DNA of 64,000 bases from Clostridiales bacterium UBA4039 (GTDB lineage Bacteria; Bacillota; Clostridia; Lachnospirales; Vallitaleaceae): positions 91,914-155,913 of the forward strand of contig DGAD01000006.1 in assembly GCA_002382805.1 (NCBI GenBank), read 5' to 3'. Below, piece after piece: positions 38,628-48,790 of this stretch. Position 1 is the stretch's first letter. Every line of letters starts with the position of its first letter. The notes beneath the pieces are model-generated. The model searched no databases and had not been told where the DNA came from. It saw nothing but the letters and a program-made list of their open reading frames with translations. Both the position numbers and the translations under genes were made by a program.

Positions 38628-39477
38628 CTATTCTCCTCAACAAATCCTCAAGTGCATCAAAGCTATCTATGAATTCATCTGCTTGTTGCGGAATCATTCC
38701 TTTGTTTTTTTCATATGCTTGACCGCCAACAATAATCGTGCAGGATTCACATGTTTGTTTTAAGCATTTAATTAAGTTAATCAGTGCGTCATTAAGGGTC
38801 TGTGTCGTCAACGATAGGGCTATATATCTGGGCTTGATTTGCTTCACAAACTCAACAACTTCTCCCGTTGGAACATTAGCCCCTATATAGAAAGGGTGAT
38901 ATCCAAGCAAGTTAAAGTAATCTGCAACCATACGTATGCCTAATGTATGCTGCTCACCTGATAACGCCATGCACAACACATTGCCTTTTGAAGATGTGCC
39001 TCGTTCAATACCTTGAGATATATAACTTACCATACGCCATATACACTCAGAGATATAGTGTTCTTTGGCAATGGATATCTTACCTTCTTCCCAAAGAACA
39101 CCAACGTCTATGAGTAACGAGCGAAAAACACCTTCATACAAACGAATAATTTCTTCACGGGTTACTTTATATCCTTTAATAACGTCCATCGCTTCGCGCT
39201 CTTTTGCGCGTAATAAAAGGTCTAAAAGCGTTTGCTTTAATTGTATTTCATCAATGCCTTCGCTATTTATCTTAAGTTCTTGTCGACCCAGTAATTGATC
39301 GACGGATACATCAAATACATCCGCCATAATCATTAGGGACTCTTGATTTGGAAAACGAATATCTTTTTCATAATTTGCTATTGTCGTTTGCCCCACACCT
39401 AAACGCTTGCCTAATTCCTTTTGACTCATATGGTGTGCTTTTCGTATTTCTTTGAGTATAGCTCCAAAGGATTTCAT
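38617..39477 (-). CDS. XRE-type HTH regulator with cobalamin-binding sensor domain
   Basis: A 286-residue protein with an N-terminal XRE helix-turn-helix (residues about 5-63, MSQKELGKRLGVGQTTIANY) and a C-terminal B12-binding module. The helical cap has W129, nine residues, then E139-H140; the Rossmann part has E175-Q-H177-T-L-G180, a Ser at 222 and GG at 251-252. W-x9-EH and E/D-x-H-x-x-G are hallmarks of CarH/LitR adenosylcobalamin photoreceptors, in which His177 would be the lower ligand. CarH has a MerR head; here it is XRE. It leads the operon with two MutS-like genes and probably regulates it. Confidence 0.88.
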   Translation of the reverse strand: MKSFGAILKEIRKAHHMSQKELGKRLGVGQTTIANYEKDIRFPNQESLMIMADVFDVSVDQLLGRQELKINSEGIDEIQLKQTLLDLLLRAKEREAMDVIKGYKVTREEIIRLYEGVFRSLLIDVGVLWEEGKISIAKEHYISECIWRMVSYISQGIERGTSSKGNVLCMALSGEQHTLGIRMVADYFNLLGYHPFYIGANVPTGEVVEFVKQIKPRYIALSLTTQTLNDALINLIKCLKQTCESCTIIVGGQAYEKNKGMIPQQADEFIDSFDALEDLLRRIDGI

Positions 39478-39530
39478 TAAATCACCTCAAAAACATCTTA
39501 TCACATTTTGTGATTAAATGTCCATCCCTT

Positions 39531-40526
39531 TTATTTGGATTCTATAGTCTCCCACTTTTGCGTTTTTGAGGACTTGACGAGCTGATCTATAATATGCATG
39601 TTCATTCGGCTGTCTTCTAATGACAGCGGAACTGCTTCATCCTTAGCTATCGCATCAGCAAATGCATCAAACATTTCTCCATATTGATTGGTCGGTTCAA
39701 ATTCTATCACTCGGCGCCCTAAGTCGTTGGTCACAATAATTTTTCCGTTGATATCATATAAATCATTAAATGGAATGACGACTTCAACTGTCCCACCCGT
39801 TCCATATATTTTCACTTCTTGTGCAGGATACATCGCTGTTCCCACTGAAAATAATGCGCGTGCCGTTTGAAATTCTAACATCCCCGATGTCAATATATCC
39901 GTTTGAAAAGTAGGGGAATACGTCATTTTTGATATAACACTCTCTGGGTCCTTTCCCAAAATATATCGCGCAGAATTGATAGCATAGCAACCGATATCCA
40001 TAAGGGCTCCTCCACCATATTCCTTAATATTACGTATATTATTCTCGTCTTGATTGTTGTAGGAGAAAATAGTATGAATGGTCTGTACCTCTCCAATCCC
40101 CGACACCTTCATCAATTCTACAACCTGCTTCCATTTGGGATGGAATCGATACATAAACGCTTCCATTACTTTAACACCTTTTCCTTGAGCATAAGCAATA
40201 ATATCGTCCGTTTCTTTGGCATCAAGCGTCAGTGGCTTTTCACAAATCACATGTTTCTTGGCATCGATCGCTTTTTTCATCCATTCTAGATGCATATGAT
40301 TTGGCAGTGGAATATATACCGCTTCAATCTCAGGATCATCAATTAACTGTTGATATTCTCCATATGTTTTCTTTATATTCCATGTTTTGGCTACTTGATT
40401 TGCTTTTTCTATATTGCGAGATGCCAAGCCGACAAGCTCTACTTGGTTTGATTGACTCAAAGGAAGCATCACCCGTGTAAGTAAATGTCGTGAAACACCT
40501 AGCGCCCCTATTTTTAACTTTTTCAT
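39531..40526 (-). CDS. Gfo/Idh/MocA family oxidoreductase
   Basis: A 331-residue NAD(P)-dependent oxidoreductase. The N-terminal Rossmann fold has IGALGVSRHLLTRVMLPL, and the conserved HVICEKPLTLDAKE contains the EKP motif. The C-terminal domain has EYGGGALMDIGCYAIN. Substrates are usually sugars, inositols or similar polyols; none can be named. It stands alone and is divergent from the ABC-F gene. A second paralogue lies at 49021. Confidence 0.9.
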   Translation of the reverse strand: MKKLKIGALGVSRHLLTRVMLPLSQSNQVELVGLASRNIEKANQVAKTWNIKKTYGEYQQLIDDPEIEAVYIPLPNHMHLEWMKKAIDAKKHVICEKPLTLDAKETDDIIAYAQGKGVKVMEAFMYRFHPKWKQVVELMKVSGIGEVQTIHTIFSYNNQDENNIRNIKEYGGGALMDIGCYAINSARYILGKDPESVISKMTYSPTFQTDILTSGMLEFQTARALFSVGTAMYPAQEVKIYGTGGTVEVVIPFNDLYDINGKIIVTNDLGRRVIEFEPTNQYGEMFDAFADAIAKDEAVPLSLEDSRMNMHIIDQLVKSSKTQKWETIESK

Positions 40527-40650
40527 AATGTATTCACTCCTTTTTATATGCTACCCCTATCATATCATAGTTATCTATTGCTTTTCAAACTTATTTATGC
40601 TAAACTTATCAAGTTTAAATATATCATTTTTACTAGTATGGAGGTCCATT

Positions 40651-42276
40651 TTGTTAAGTGCAAATAATGTAAGTTTAAGTTTTAGTGACAAGCAACTTTT
40701 TAAGAATGTTAACCTGCAATTTAATCATGGCAATTGCTATGGTGTAATTGGGGCTAATGGTTCTGGAAAATCTACTTTTTTAAAGATTTTATCTGGCGAA
40801 ATCGAACCCAATACCGGAGATGTAAGCAAAACTCCTGGTGAACGAATCGCTGTATTAAAGCAAGACCATTTCCAATACGATCACGAAACCATTATCGATA
40901 CCGTCATCATGGGTCACGAGCGATTATATCAAATCATCCATGAAAAGGAAGCGCTGTATGCAAAAGAAGACTTCACCGAAGAGGATGGTGTTAAGTCCGC
41001 TGAACTCGAAGCAGAATTTGCTGAGTTAGATGGCTGGGATGCTGAGTATGATGCTGAAAAACTTCTTATCGGATTAGGTATTCCAAAGTCCCTTCATCAG
41101 ACAAAGATGGGCGATTTAAACGGTTCTGAGAAAGTAAAAGTATTGTTGGCTCAAGCTCTTTTTGGCAACCCACACACTCTACTACTTGATGAGCCTACAA
41201 ACCATTTAGATTTTAGAACCATTAACTGGCTTGAAGAGTTTTTAATTGAATATCCAAACACGGTTATTGTCGTATCCCATGACCGTCACTTTTTAAATAA
41301 TGTATGTACACATATTGTTGACATTGATTTTGGGAAAGCCAATCTCTTTATCGGTAATTATGATTTTTGGTATGAATCTAGTCAGCTGATGTCAAGAATG
41401 ATTAATGACCAAAATAAAAAAGCTGAAGAAAAAATCAACGAATTAAAAGCCTTTATTGCACGCTTTAGTTCAAACGCTTCAAAGGCTAAGCAAGCAACAT
41501 CACGTAAGAAGATGTTGGATAAAATTAAAATCGAAGATATTAAACCCTCTTCACGACGTTATCCTTTTGTCAATTTTAGTCAAGATCGTGAAGTTGGTAA
41601 GGAGATTTTACGCGTCGAAGGAATTTCTAAAACAATCGATGGTGTCAAATTACTCAACAACATTAGTTTCACTGTCAACAAGGATGACAAAATCGTTGTT
41701 CTTAGTCGTAACGAACAAGCAAGAACTGCTTTGTTCAAAATCCTAATGGGAGAAATGGAGCCGGATGAAGGCGAATATACATGGGGCGTTACCGTTACAA
41801 CTGCCTATCTCCCAAAAGACAATAGCGAATACTTTGAAGGCTCCGATCTATCTTTAGTTGATTGGTTACGTCAATACTCAAAAGAACAAGACGAATCCTT
41901 TATTCGTGGCTTCTTAGGAAAGATGCTCTTTAGTGGTGATGAAGCGCTTAAAAAAGCCTCTGTCCTTTCCGGTGGGGAAAAAGTCCGTTGCATGCTTTCT
42001 AAAATGATGTTATCTGGAGCCAATGTTGTCTTGCTTGATGAACCGACAAACCACCTTGACCTTGAATCCATTCAAGCTGTGAATGATGGATTAATTAGTT
42101 TTAAAGGAAATGTTATCTTCTCCTCTCATGACCACCGTTTTATAGAAACTGTGGCAAATCGAGTGTTTGAGATTACACCACAAGGTCTTGTTGATCGTCT
42201 ATCTGACTTTGATGAGTTTTTGGAGAACGAATCTCTACAAGCACAAATTGATGAAATGTATGTCATCGAAGAATAA
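40651..42276 (+). CDS. ABC-F family ATPase (YkpA/YbiT-like)
   Basis: A 541-residue soluble protein with two ABC ATPase domains and no membrane segments. Domain 1 has Walker A GANGSGKST, a degenerate signature LNGSEKVKVLLAQAL, and LLLDEPTNHLD. Domain 2 has LSGGEKVRCMLSK and VVLLDEPTNHLDLES, with a linker rich in Lys between (about 240-300). This class acts on the ribosome in translation or antibiotic resistance; the short linker argues for a YkpA/YbiT role. I chose the TTG at 40651 because GGAGG lies six bases upstream; upstream in-frame codons are hydrophobic and not conserved. Confidence 0.9.
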   Translation: MLSANNVSLSFSDKQLFKNVNLQFNHGNCYGVIGANGSGKSTFLKILSGEIEPNTGDVSKTPGERIAVLKQDHFQYDHETIIDTVIMGHERLYQIIHEKEALYAKEDFTEEDGVKSAELEAEFAELDGWDAEYDAEKLLIGLGIPKSLHQTKMGDLNGSEKVKVLLAQALFGNPHTLLLDEPTNHLDFRTINWLEEFLIEYPNTVIVVSHDRHFLNNVCTHIVDIDFGKANLFIGNYDFWYESSQLMSRMINDQNKKAEEKINELKAFIARFSSNASKAKQATSRKKMLDKIKIEDIKPSSRRYPFVNFSQDREVGKEILRVEGISKTIDGVKLLNNISFTVNKDDKIVVLSRNEQARTALFKILMGEMEPDEGEYTWGVTVTTAYLPKDNSEYFEGSDLSLVDWLRQYSKEQDESFIRGFLGKMLFSGDEALKKASVLSGGEKVRCMLSKMMLSGANVVLLDEPTNHLDLESIQAVNDGLISFKGNVIFSSHDHRFIETVANRVFEITPQGLVDRLSDFDEFLENESLQAQIDEMYVIEE

Positions 42277-42313
42277 TAACATTTGGTTACTTGACATAAT
42301 TGAATTTTACACT

Positions 42314-42343
42314 AAATCCTGAGTCTTGTGCTCGGGATTTTTT
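42314..42343 (+). terminator. Terminator of the ABC-F gene
   Basis: AAATCCTGAG pairs with CTCGGGATTT around a seven-base loop, followed by TTTTT on the plus strand. Confidence 0.8.
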
Positions 42344-42352
42344 ATAACAAAA

Positions 42353-42384
42353 GGCTGTAGCACTATTTTAGTTAGTGTACAGCC
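42353..42384 (-). terminator. Terminator of the chemoreceptor gene at 42402
   Basis: GGCTGTA/TACAGCC plus CACTA/TAGTG form a hairpin with one bulged base; the minus strand continues with TTTTGTTATAAAAAA. It lies 17 bases past the stop. Confidence 0.7.
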
Positions 42385-42401
42385 CCTTGTTATCTCTGTT
42401 G

Positions 42402-44144
42402 TTAAATTTTAAATTGTTGTATCATCGCATCAAGCGCTTCAGCGGATGCCATGTTTTTATCTGCAATACTTAAAAAGTTTTCCGCATCTTGGGAAATAAT
42501 TCGCATATTATCTCGAATCTGTTCCACACCTTTAGCTCCGATGTTGGTTGAATCAGCAACATTGAGCATAGCTGTATGTATCGTATCCATCGAACCAAAC
42601 AATTCTTGGGACGTGGCACTTAAATCCAGCATAATATCATTAAAGGCATTGGAGTCTTTATTATATTGTTGTCCTAAACTCGAGAGTTTTTCATAATCTT
42701 CTAGCACTTTTGTATCAATAAAACTAAGCATTTCTTGTGAATCATTGACCAAGGAATTTACCACCTCTTCAATACGAACTGTCACTTCACGTATATCTTC
42801 CACCATGGATGACGATGATTCTGCCAGTTTTTTTATTTCTTGCGCAACAATTGAAAAGCCTCGTCCAGACTCACCTGCTCGTGCCGCTTCAATGGAAGCA
42901 TTTAATGCCAATAGATTGGTTTGATCTGTTATGTCTAGGATTGATTCCAGCAATTCATTAATTCTTGATACTTCTGATGCACTCTCAATGGCTATGGTCA
43001 TTTTTTCTTTTGCATTCGCATAGATCTGTTCTGCATCTTTTTTTGATTCTCCAGCTTCATCTTTCATCTGAATAGCTCTTTGGCTAATTTCACTCGACAT
43101 AACCGAACCATTACTCGCTCGTTCTGCGATGGTCTCGATCGCATTGCGTGCTTCGCCAATAATATGCGCTACCTCTTCTGAATTTTGTCGCGTCTGATTC
43201 ATAACATTTGCGATTTCAATTGTGCTTTGCTCCGTCTCATCGGTTACCTGATTAAGACCAGATAAGCTTGTACGAATTTCTTGAAAACTATTATGAATCA
43301 ATGTTGAACTCTCACTTATTTTTTGAACCATTTGACTGATGCCTTGGCTCACACGATTAAAAGCTTTTGCAATGACGCCAAATTCATCGGATTGCTCTAT
43401 TTGAATAGCTTCTCTAAAATCGTATTCTTGGTATTTTTTTGTTGCAGACAACATTTTAATTAATGTTTTTTCAAGAGGAACAGTAATGGCAATAACAAGT
43501 AGCACCGTAACCATAATCACGATACCCGTACCGACTAGAACACGATTTCTTATGGATACTTCTATTTGTCTTAAATCATCGACATAAACACCTGTCCCAA
43601 CAATCCATCCCCATGGTTCGTACTTTTCGACGTAGGATAGTTTCGGTTGTTCTGAAGTGGTTTCATTTACAGAAACTTTTGGCCACAAATACCTGACAAA
43701 CCCCTTACCATCTTGATTCGTCAGACGAACAAACACCGAGAAAAAATTTTCCTGGGTTCCGTTGGCAACATTATAGCTTGGATCATCAAGAACCGTACCA
43801 TCCAACTCCGCAGAGGTGGTATGCATTATCATCGTAGGAATAGGCAACGTATCATCATTAATCCAAAAATATCCCGTTCCATCATCATAGCGCAACTGTT
43901 TTATAGCTGCTAGAGCCATCTGTTTTGCTTCATCTTCACTAAGGTCTCCTTCAATGGCCATTTGATGATACTTCGCGATAATTCCCATTGGCATTTCAAC
44001 AAATTCAACGAGTTTTTGTTCTGTCTTGGTCTCTAGAGTGCGATTAAATGTCGGCAATACTGAAAATAAGATCAATGCTATAAAAGCAAGAATCATCATC
44101 ATGCTTAACAAGATTAACTTGTATTTTAACTTGATATTGCGCAT
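42402..44144 (-). CDS. Methyl-accepting chemotaxis protein with Cache domain, second copy
   Basis: A 580-residue chemoreceptor with membrane helices at about residues 10-32 and 205-228 and an extracellular single Cache domain between, containing [12 protein letters not shown] and [20 protein letters not shown] and a signalling domain follow, with tip [21 protein letters not shown]. It differs clearly from the receptor at 23502 in sequence, so it is a separate receptor rather than a recent copy. It lies 14 bases downstream of acnA with no terminator between, so some read-through from acnA is likely. Confidence 0.93.
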   Translation of the reverse strand: MRNIKLKYKLILLSMMMILAFIALILFSVLPTFNRTLETKTEQKLVEFVEMPMGIIAKYHQMAIEGDLSEDEAKQMALAAIKQLRYDDGTGYFWINDDTLPIPTMIMHTTSAELDGTVLDDPSYNVANGTQENFFSVFVRLTNQDGKGFVRYLWPKVSVNETTSEQPKLSYVEKYEPWGWIVGTGVYVDDLRQIEVSIRNRVLVGTGIVIMVTVLLVIAITVPLEKTLIKMLSATKKYQEYDFREAIQIEQSDEFGVIAKAFNRVSQGISQMVQKISESSTLIHNSFQEIRTSLSGLNQVTDETEQSTIEIANVMNQTRQNSEEVAHIIGEARNAIETIAERASNGSVMSSEISQRAIQMKDEAGESKKDAEQIYANAKEKMTIAIESASEVSRINELLESILDITDQTNLLALNASIEAARAGESGRGFSIVAQEIKKLAESSSSMVEDIREVTVRIEEVVNSLVNDSQEMLSFIDTKVLEDYEKLSSLGQQYNKDSNAFNDIMLDLSATSQELFGSMDTIHTAMLNVADSTNIGAKGVEQIRDNMRIISQDAENFLSIADKNMASAEALDAMIQQFKI

Positions 44145-44158
44145 AAGTCCTCCCTATA

Positions 44159-46861
44159 TTAAATTTCTAAAAGTACTTTTTGGAGTATCCCTTGGTTTAA
44201 GTAATAATCAATGTCGACTGTACTGTCTAATCGCATGCGTACTTCAAAGACTTTCACTTTACCCTCTTCACTTTCTGCTATCACCTTAACTTTATCCATT
44301 GGTTTTGCTTGGGAAAGTCCCTCAATACGATAAGTTTCTCGTCCTGTCAGTCCAAGTGCTTCAACCGATTCTCCTGGTAAAAATTGAAGCGGCAATACGC
44401 CCATTCCAACTAAATTGCTTCTGTGAATCCGTTCATAGCTCTCAGCAATTACAGCTTTGACCCCTAACAGATTTGTTCCCTTTGCGGCCCAATCTCTAGA
44501 ACTTCCCGTTCCATATTCTTTTCCAGCAATAACAATCAGCGGTATGTTCTTTGCTTGATATTGCATCGCTGCATCAAAGACGGATAGCACTTCGCTACCT
44601 TCTCCCATTGTTGTGTAGCCACCTTCAACGCCATCTGCTAAACGGTTTCGGATACGAATATTCGCAAATGTTCCTCGCATCATGACCTCATGGTTACCAC
44701 GTCTAGAACCATAAGAATTAAAATCAAGACGATCCACACCCATACTTGCTAAATAAATGCCGGCCGGCGATTTTGTTGTAATACTTCCTGCCGGTGAGAT
44801 ATGGTCTGTCGTAATCGAATCACCCAACGATAGTAAAACTTTAGCTCCCACGATATCTTCAATGGATTCCATTTTTTCAAGATTTTTAAAGAACTCCGGC
44901 TCGCGAATATATGTTGAATCTTCTTCCCATTCATAGAGCATTCCAGATGGTGCATCAATAGCATTCCATTGATTGTTCGCTTCATAAATACCTCGATATT
45001 GTTCAATGAACATTTCATTGGATACTGCTTGTTTTACAGCATCACTAAGTTCACTATTTGATGGCCATAAGTCTTTTAAGAAGACTTCATTGCCATCTTT
45101 GTTTTTTCCAATGGCTTGTGTATCAAAATCAATATCTAGTGTCCCTGCCAATGCATACGCCACCACAAGCATTGGAGAAGCCAAATAGTTTGCCTTTATA
45201 TGCTGATGAATCCGTCCTTCAAAGTTTCGGTTGCCACTAAGTACAGAACCGACAAGCATGTCATTATCAACAATGGCTTTTGTTACAGGTTCATCCAAAG
45301 GTCCACTGTTTCCTATACAGGTTGCACATCCATAACCTGCCACATTAAATCCTAGTCTTTCTAAGCTTTCAAGGACATTGGCTTTTTTCAAATACTCTGT
45401 TACCACCAAGGATCCAGGTGTTAAACTGGTTTTTACATAATTAGGTACACTAAGTCCTGCTTCAACAGCTTTTTTTGCAACAAGTCCGGCTCCAATCATT
45501 ACGGATGGATTCGAGGTATTGGTACAACTTGTTATTGCCGCTAAAACTACATCCCCCGTTCGAAGTTCTGATGGTTGTCCATCGGCATCTTTCCACCCGT
45601 CTAATAGAACTTTTTTATCTAAATCATCTGTATTCAATCCATACCCGCCATCTGCTACCGGCTTCATGGCAATCTCTTGAAACGCATTCTTAAGTTCACT
45701 TAACGGCACACGGTCTTGTGGACGTTTTGGTCCTGCCAAACTTGCCGATAACGTTGATAAGTCAAGTTCTATAACTTGGCTATATTCAACTTCTGTTTCA
45801 ATATCTATTCCGAATAAATTTTGACGTGATAAATATTCTTGTACCAGCCCAATCTTTTCTTCATCCCGTCCTGTTAATGCCATATAGTCTAATGTTTCTT
45901 CATCCACCGCAAAATATCCCATCGTCGCACCATATTCAGGCGACATATTTGATACTGTTGCTCTGTCAGGAAGAGACAACGTTTGTGCTCCCGGTCCAAA
46001 ATATTCAACGAACTTACCAACCACATTATTCTGGCGAAGAAGTTCTGTTACGCGAAGGGCAAGATCAGTTGCTGTAACCCCTTCTTGAAGTTGTCCGGTC
46101 ATATGTACGCCCACAACTTGGGGTGTAACAAAGTATAAAGGTTGACCAAGCATTCCTGCTTCAGCTTCGATACCTCCAACTCCCCAGCCTAATATACCAA
46201 TTCCATTAATCATTGTTGTATGTGAATCCGTTCCAACCAATGTGTCTGGAAGAAGCATTGTTCCCCCGTCCACTTCGCGCTCAGCAACAACGGTCGCCAG
46301 GTATTCTAAGTTCACCTGATGAATAATACCTGTTGACGGTGGAACCGCTCTAAAGTTTTCAAAGGAATTTTGCGCCCATTTTAGAAAACGATAACGCTCA
46401 TGATTGCGTTCAAACTCTTTTTCCACATTAAATTTCAGTGCCTCTTGGCTACCATATGCATCCACCATGACAGAGTGGTCTATAACTAAGTCTACAGGAA
46501 CCAACGGATTAATAACACTCGGATCTTTTCCCATTCTTGCTACAGCATTACGCATGGCTGCCAAGTCTACAACTGCTGGCACACCTGTAAAATCTTGCAA
46601 AACAATTCTGGATGGAATAAAGCCGACCTCTTTGACATCATCGGTTTCTCCCCAGTATAACAGCTGATTAATATGTTCGCTTGTAATGAGATTTCCATCG
46701 TAATTTCGAATCACGTTTTCCAACAAAATTTTTATGGTCTTTGGCAAGCGCTCTAAGTTAACACCTGTAAGTTCTTGAAGCTTATTTAAGTTTACATATT
46801 GATATGTTTTATTATTAAATTCAAACGTATCTATTATGTCTTTTTTCTTAAAATCGATCAT
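44159..46861 (-). CDS. acnA: Aconitate hydratase
   Basis: A 900-residue aconitase of the AcnA/IRP type, converting citrate to isocitrate with a 4Fe-4S cluster. Cluster cysteines lie in AAITSCTNTSNPSVM and GYGCATCIGNSGPL, active-site residues in LLPDTLVGTDSHTTMINGIG, and the swivel domain has AGKEYGTGSSRDWAAKGT. Together with citrate synthase it gives an oxidative branch toward 2-oxoglutarate; no isocitrate dehydrogenase is in the window. It starts at 46861 with GGGAGGTAAGAAA upstream. Confidence 0.96.
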   Translation of the reverse strand: MIDFKKKDIIDTFEFNNKTYQYVNLNKLQELTGVNLERLPKTIKILLENVIRNYDGNLITSEHINQLLYWGETDDVKEVGFIPSRIVLQDFTGVPAVVDLAAMRNAVARMGKDPSVINPLVPVDLVIDHSVMVDAYGSQEALKFNVEKEFERNHERYRFLKWAQNSFENFRAVPPSTGIIHQVNLEYLATVVAEREVDGGTMLLPDTLVGTDSHTTMINGIGILGWGVGGIEAEAGMLGQPLYFVTPQVVGVHMTGQLQEGVTATDLALRVTELLRQNNVVGKFVEYFGPGAQTLSLPDRATVSNMSPEYGATMGYFAVDEETLDYMALTGRDEEKIGLVQEYLSRQNLFGIDIETEVEYSQVIELDLSTLSASLAGPKRPQDRVPLSELKNAFQEIAMKPVADGGYGLNTDDLDKKVLLDGWKDADGQPSELRTGDVVLAAITSCTNTSNPSVMIGAGLVAKKAVEAGLSVPNYVKTSLTPGSLVVTEYLKKANVLESLERLGFNVAGYGCATCIGNSGPLDEPVTKAIVDNDMLVGSVLSGNRNFEGRIHQHIKANYLASPMLVVAYALAGTLDIDFDTQAIGKNKDGNEVFLKDLWPSNSELSDAVKQAVSNEMFIEQYRGIYEANNQWNAIDAPSGMLYEWEEDSTYIREPEFFKNLEKMESIEDIVGAKVLLSLGDSITTDHISPAGSITTKSPAGIYLASMGVDRLDFNSYGSRRGNHEVMMRGTFANIRIRNRLADGVEGGYTTMGEGSEVLSVFDAAMQYQAKNIPLIVIAGKEYGTGSSRDWAAKGTNLLGVKAVIAESYERIHRSNLVGMGVLPLQFLPGESVEALGLTGRETYRIEGLSQAKPMDKVKVIAESEEGKVKVFEVRMRLDSTVDIDYYLNQGILQKVLLEI

Positions 46862-46970
46862 TTTCTTACCTCCCTATAGCATGAATAGTCATACTAAAAT
46901 ATACCACATTATGACAATTTAATCAATTGCATCATCACAGCTTGATGGTTTTTAACGTACACTTTCTTGC

Positions 46971-47002
46971 AAAAAAATCTCGAACAGATGTCCGAGATTT
47001 TT
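46971..47002 (-). terminator. Terminator of the antiporter operon
   Basis: AATCTCG and CGAGATT form a hairpin followed on the minus strand by a T run (A at 46971-46977). It lies directly past the stop of the antiporter gene. Confidence 0.8.
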
Positions 47003-47003
47003 A

Positions 47004-48209
47004 TTATGAGCGTTGCAAAGCAACATTCTGAATATTTTCTTTTTTTCCTTTATATGCAAGCTTTAATAAGATTGGAGTAATTAAAGTCGTTACTAAAACC
47101 ACAATAATAATCGGCGCAAAATACTCTTCACGAATTAATCCGACCGCAGCACCTTTATTTGCAACAATAAGTGCTACCTCTCCTCGTGAAACCATACCTA
47201 TCCCAATTTTTATCGAATCTTCCCTGCTAAACCCGGTAAGTCTAGCACCTATACCACAACCAATAATTTTTGTCATGATTGCAACAACAATCAAAAGCAA
47301 TGAGAAAAAGACAATATTCCAACTCATCGTGTGAATCGAAGTTTTTATCCCTATACTTGCAAAAAATATAGGTGAGAAAAGCATATATGATGTGATTTCC
47401 ACTTTTTCAGCAACATATTCATTGCTTTTTAAATTACTAATGATAATACCCGCCAAATATGCACCGGTAATATCTGCAATTCCAAAATACTCTTCTGCAA
47501 TATAAGCTAAAATAAGGCACAAGATGAAGCTGTATATAGGGATTCGCCGTTTTCGTCCATATTTTTTACTCATATATTCGAAGCCTTTATAAAATAAAAA
47601 TCCACATACTGTTGAAAAAACGAAAAAGAGGATAATGCGCATAACAATACTTGTCAAACTCACCGAACTATCTCTAAAACTTATAATAAATGTCAAAATG
47701 ATAATTCCCATAATATCGTCAATAACAGCTGCTCCCAATATCGCTGTTCCTGACTTTGTTTTTAGCTTTCCCATTTCCCGAAGTGTCTCTACGGTTATAC
47801 TCACTGATGTGGCCGTTAAGATGACCCCTATAAAAATATTTTGCAACAATTCCAGTTTTGACATTGATGCAATATTACCTGAAAAAACAGCTGCTGCTAA
47901 AAAGCCTCCAATTAATGGAATTCCAACACCGAACGCTGCAATGATAAATGAAGCCTTACCTGTTTGCTTTAATTCCTTGATATCGGTTTCCATACCGGCA
48001 GTAAACATCAGCATTATCACACCAAGTTCTGCCATCTTATCAATGAATTCTGTTTCCTGCAATACATTTAAAAAAGTTGGTCCCAAAAGTACCCCTGCCA
48101 ATAAAGCACCTACGACTTGCGGCATTTGAACTTTTCTTGTCAACAAACCAAAAATTTTTGTACTCAAAAGTATAATCGCTAAGTCTAAGAAAAAGTCATA
48201 TGATAACAT
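47004..48209 (-). CDS. CPA2 family sodium/proton (or potassium/proton) antiporter
   Basis: A 401-residue membrane antiporter with about 12 predicted helices. It contains LTRKVQMPQVVGALLAGVLLGP near the N-terminus, GTAILGAAVIDDIMGII with the paired Asp of the ion site (about residue 155) and FSREDSIKIGIGMVSRGEVALI. It lacks the C-terminal TrkA-N domain of KefB types. The ATG at 48209 follows GGAGGATGACG. It lies 22 bases after DUF2294, suggesting a shared transcript under the leader upstream. Confidence 0.9.
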   Translation of the reverse strand: MLSYDFFLDLAIILLSTKIFGLLTRKVQMPQVVGALLAGVLLGPTFLNVLQETEFIDKMAELGVIMLMFTAGMETDIKELKQTGKASFIIAAFGVGIPLIGGFLAAAVFSGNIASMSKLELLQNIFIGVILTATSVSITVETLREMGKLKTKSGTAILGAAVIDDIMGIIILTFIISFRDSSVSLTSIVMRIILFFVFSTVCGFLFYKGFEYMSKKYGRKRRIPIYSFILCLILAYIAEEYFGIADITGAYLAGIIISNLKSNEYVAEKVEITSYMLFSPIFFASIGIKTSIHTMSWNIVFFSLLLIVVAIMTKIIGCGIGARLTGFSREDSIKIGIGMVSRGEVALIVANKGAAVGLIREEYFAPIIIVVLVTTLITPILLKLAYKGKKENIQNVALQRS

Positions 48210-48231
48210 CGTCATCCTCCATGCATATTTT

Positions 48232-48582
48232 TTAAAATCCTAATGATTTTTCAAGAATAATGACATCCATACGTTCTCCGGTTTTTGTACTAATATCATT
48301 ATGAATAGAAATAACTTTACATCCTGTAATCTCTTCAATCATTTCTTCAAGCTTTGGGCGAATAATCTCCTCTAATTGATAACGCATCTCTTTAACTAAC
48401 GCTTTTCCTTTTTCCTCACGCGCCAACTCTTTTTCTGCCGCTGTCAATACCCCTTTGAGGCGAATGACAATCATATCATCAATAATATATGTTTTTGCCG
48501 ATTCCGCTCCACGTCCCAGTTGTTTACGTTGGAACGTTATCATGCTTGTACTAATGTGTGCCTCCATTTGTCCTTTTTCCAT
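48232..48582 (-). CDS. DUF2294 protein
   Basis: A 116-residue protein of the DUF2294 family, often found beside sodium antiporters and transporters. It has an amphipathic helical middle (KALVKEMRYQLEEIIRPKLEEM) and a C-terminal ITGCKVISIHNDISTKTGERMDVII strand-loop. Function is unknown. The ATG at 48582 is seven bases after GGAGG, so I prefer it to an ATG at 48609 that would run through the terminator-like hairpin. It is followed by the antiporter gene. Confidence 0.8.
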   Translation of the reverse strand: MEKGQMEAHISTSMITFQRKQLGRGAESAKTYIIDDMIVIRLKGVLTAAEKELAREEKGKALVKEMRYQLEEIIRPKLEEMIEEITGCKVISIHNDISTKTGERMDVIILEKSLGF

Positions 48583-48593
48583 TGTCGCCTCCA

Positions 48594-48713
48594 TCATAAT
48601 CGTGCACAAAAAAAGACCAATATGAATACACCAAATCTAGGTATCATATTTGGTCCATAACTTTGCTTGCATATGCACTCAACTTTATTTACCAATCGTT
48701 CGATTCCATTCAT
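48594..48713 (-). CDS. Possible 39-codon leader peptide
   Basis: An ATG at 48713 with GAGGAG upstream opens a frame of 39 codons (MNGIERLVNKVECICK...) ending at a TGA 12 bases before the DUF2294 start codon. The reading frame runs across the hairpin and T run at 48608-48655. It may be a leader peptide whose translation opens or closes that terminator. The frame could also be chance, since only one reading is available and no codon bias is visible. Confidence 0.4.
   Translation of the reverse strand: MNGIERLVNKVECICKQSYGPNMIPRFGVFILVFFCARL
48608..48655 (-). terminator. Terminator-like hairpin in the leader of DUF2294
   Basis: On the minus strand an 11-pair stem (arms 48644-48655 and 48615-48625, one bulge) is followed by seven T. 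Its place between a promoter at 48791 and the DUF2294 start makes it an attenuator or conditional terminator rather than an end-of-gene terminator. Confidence 0.6.
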
Positions 48714-48790
48714 TATTATATGCTCCTCAAATCCTAAAGTCAAATCTACGGATACGCATAATATTTGAAATCTTATATCTTTGAGTTTGT

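Noticed and set aside
40528..40650. Upstream extension of the ABC-F protein
   Set aside because: The extra codons are hydrophobic, lack a ribosome binding site, and the ABC-F domain starts right after the TTG at 40651.
47635..48129. A long plus-strand open frame opposite the CPA2 antiporter gene
   Set aside because: It lies fully antisense to a well-conserved gene, has no ribosome binding site and matches no family.
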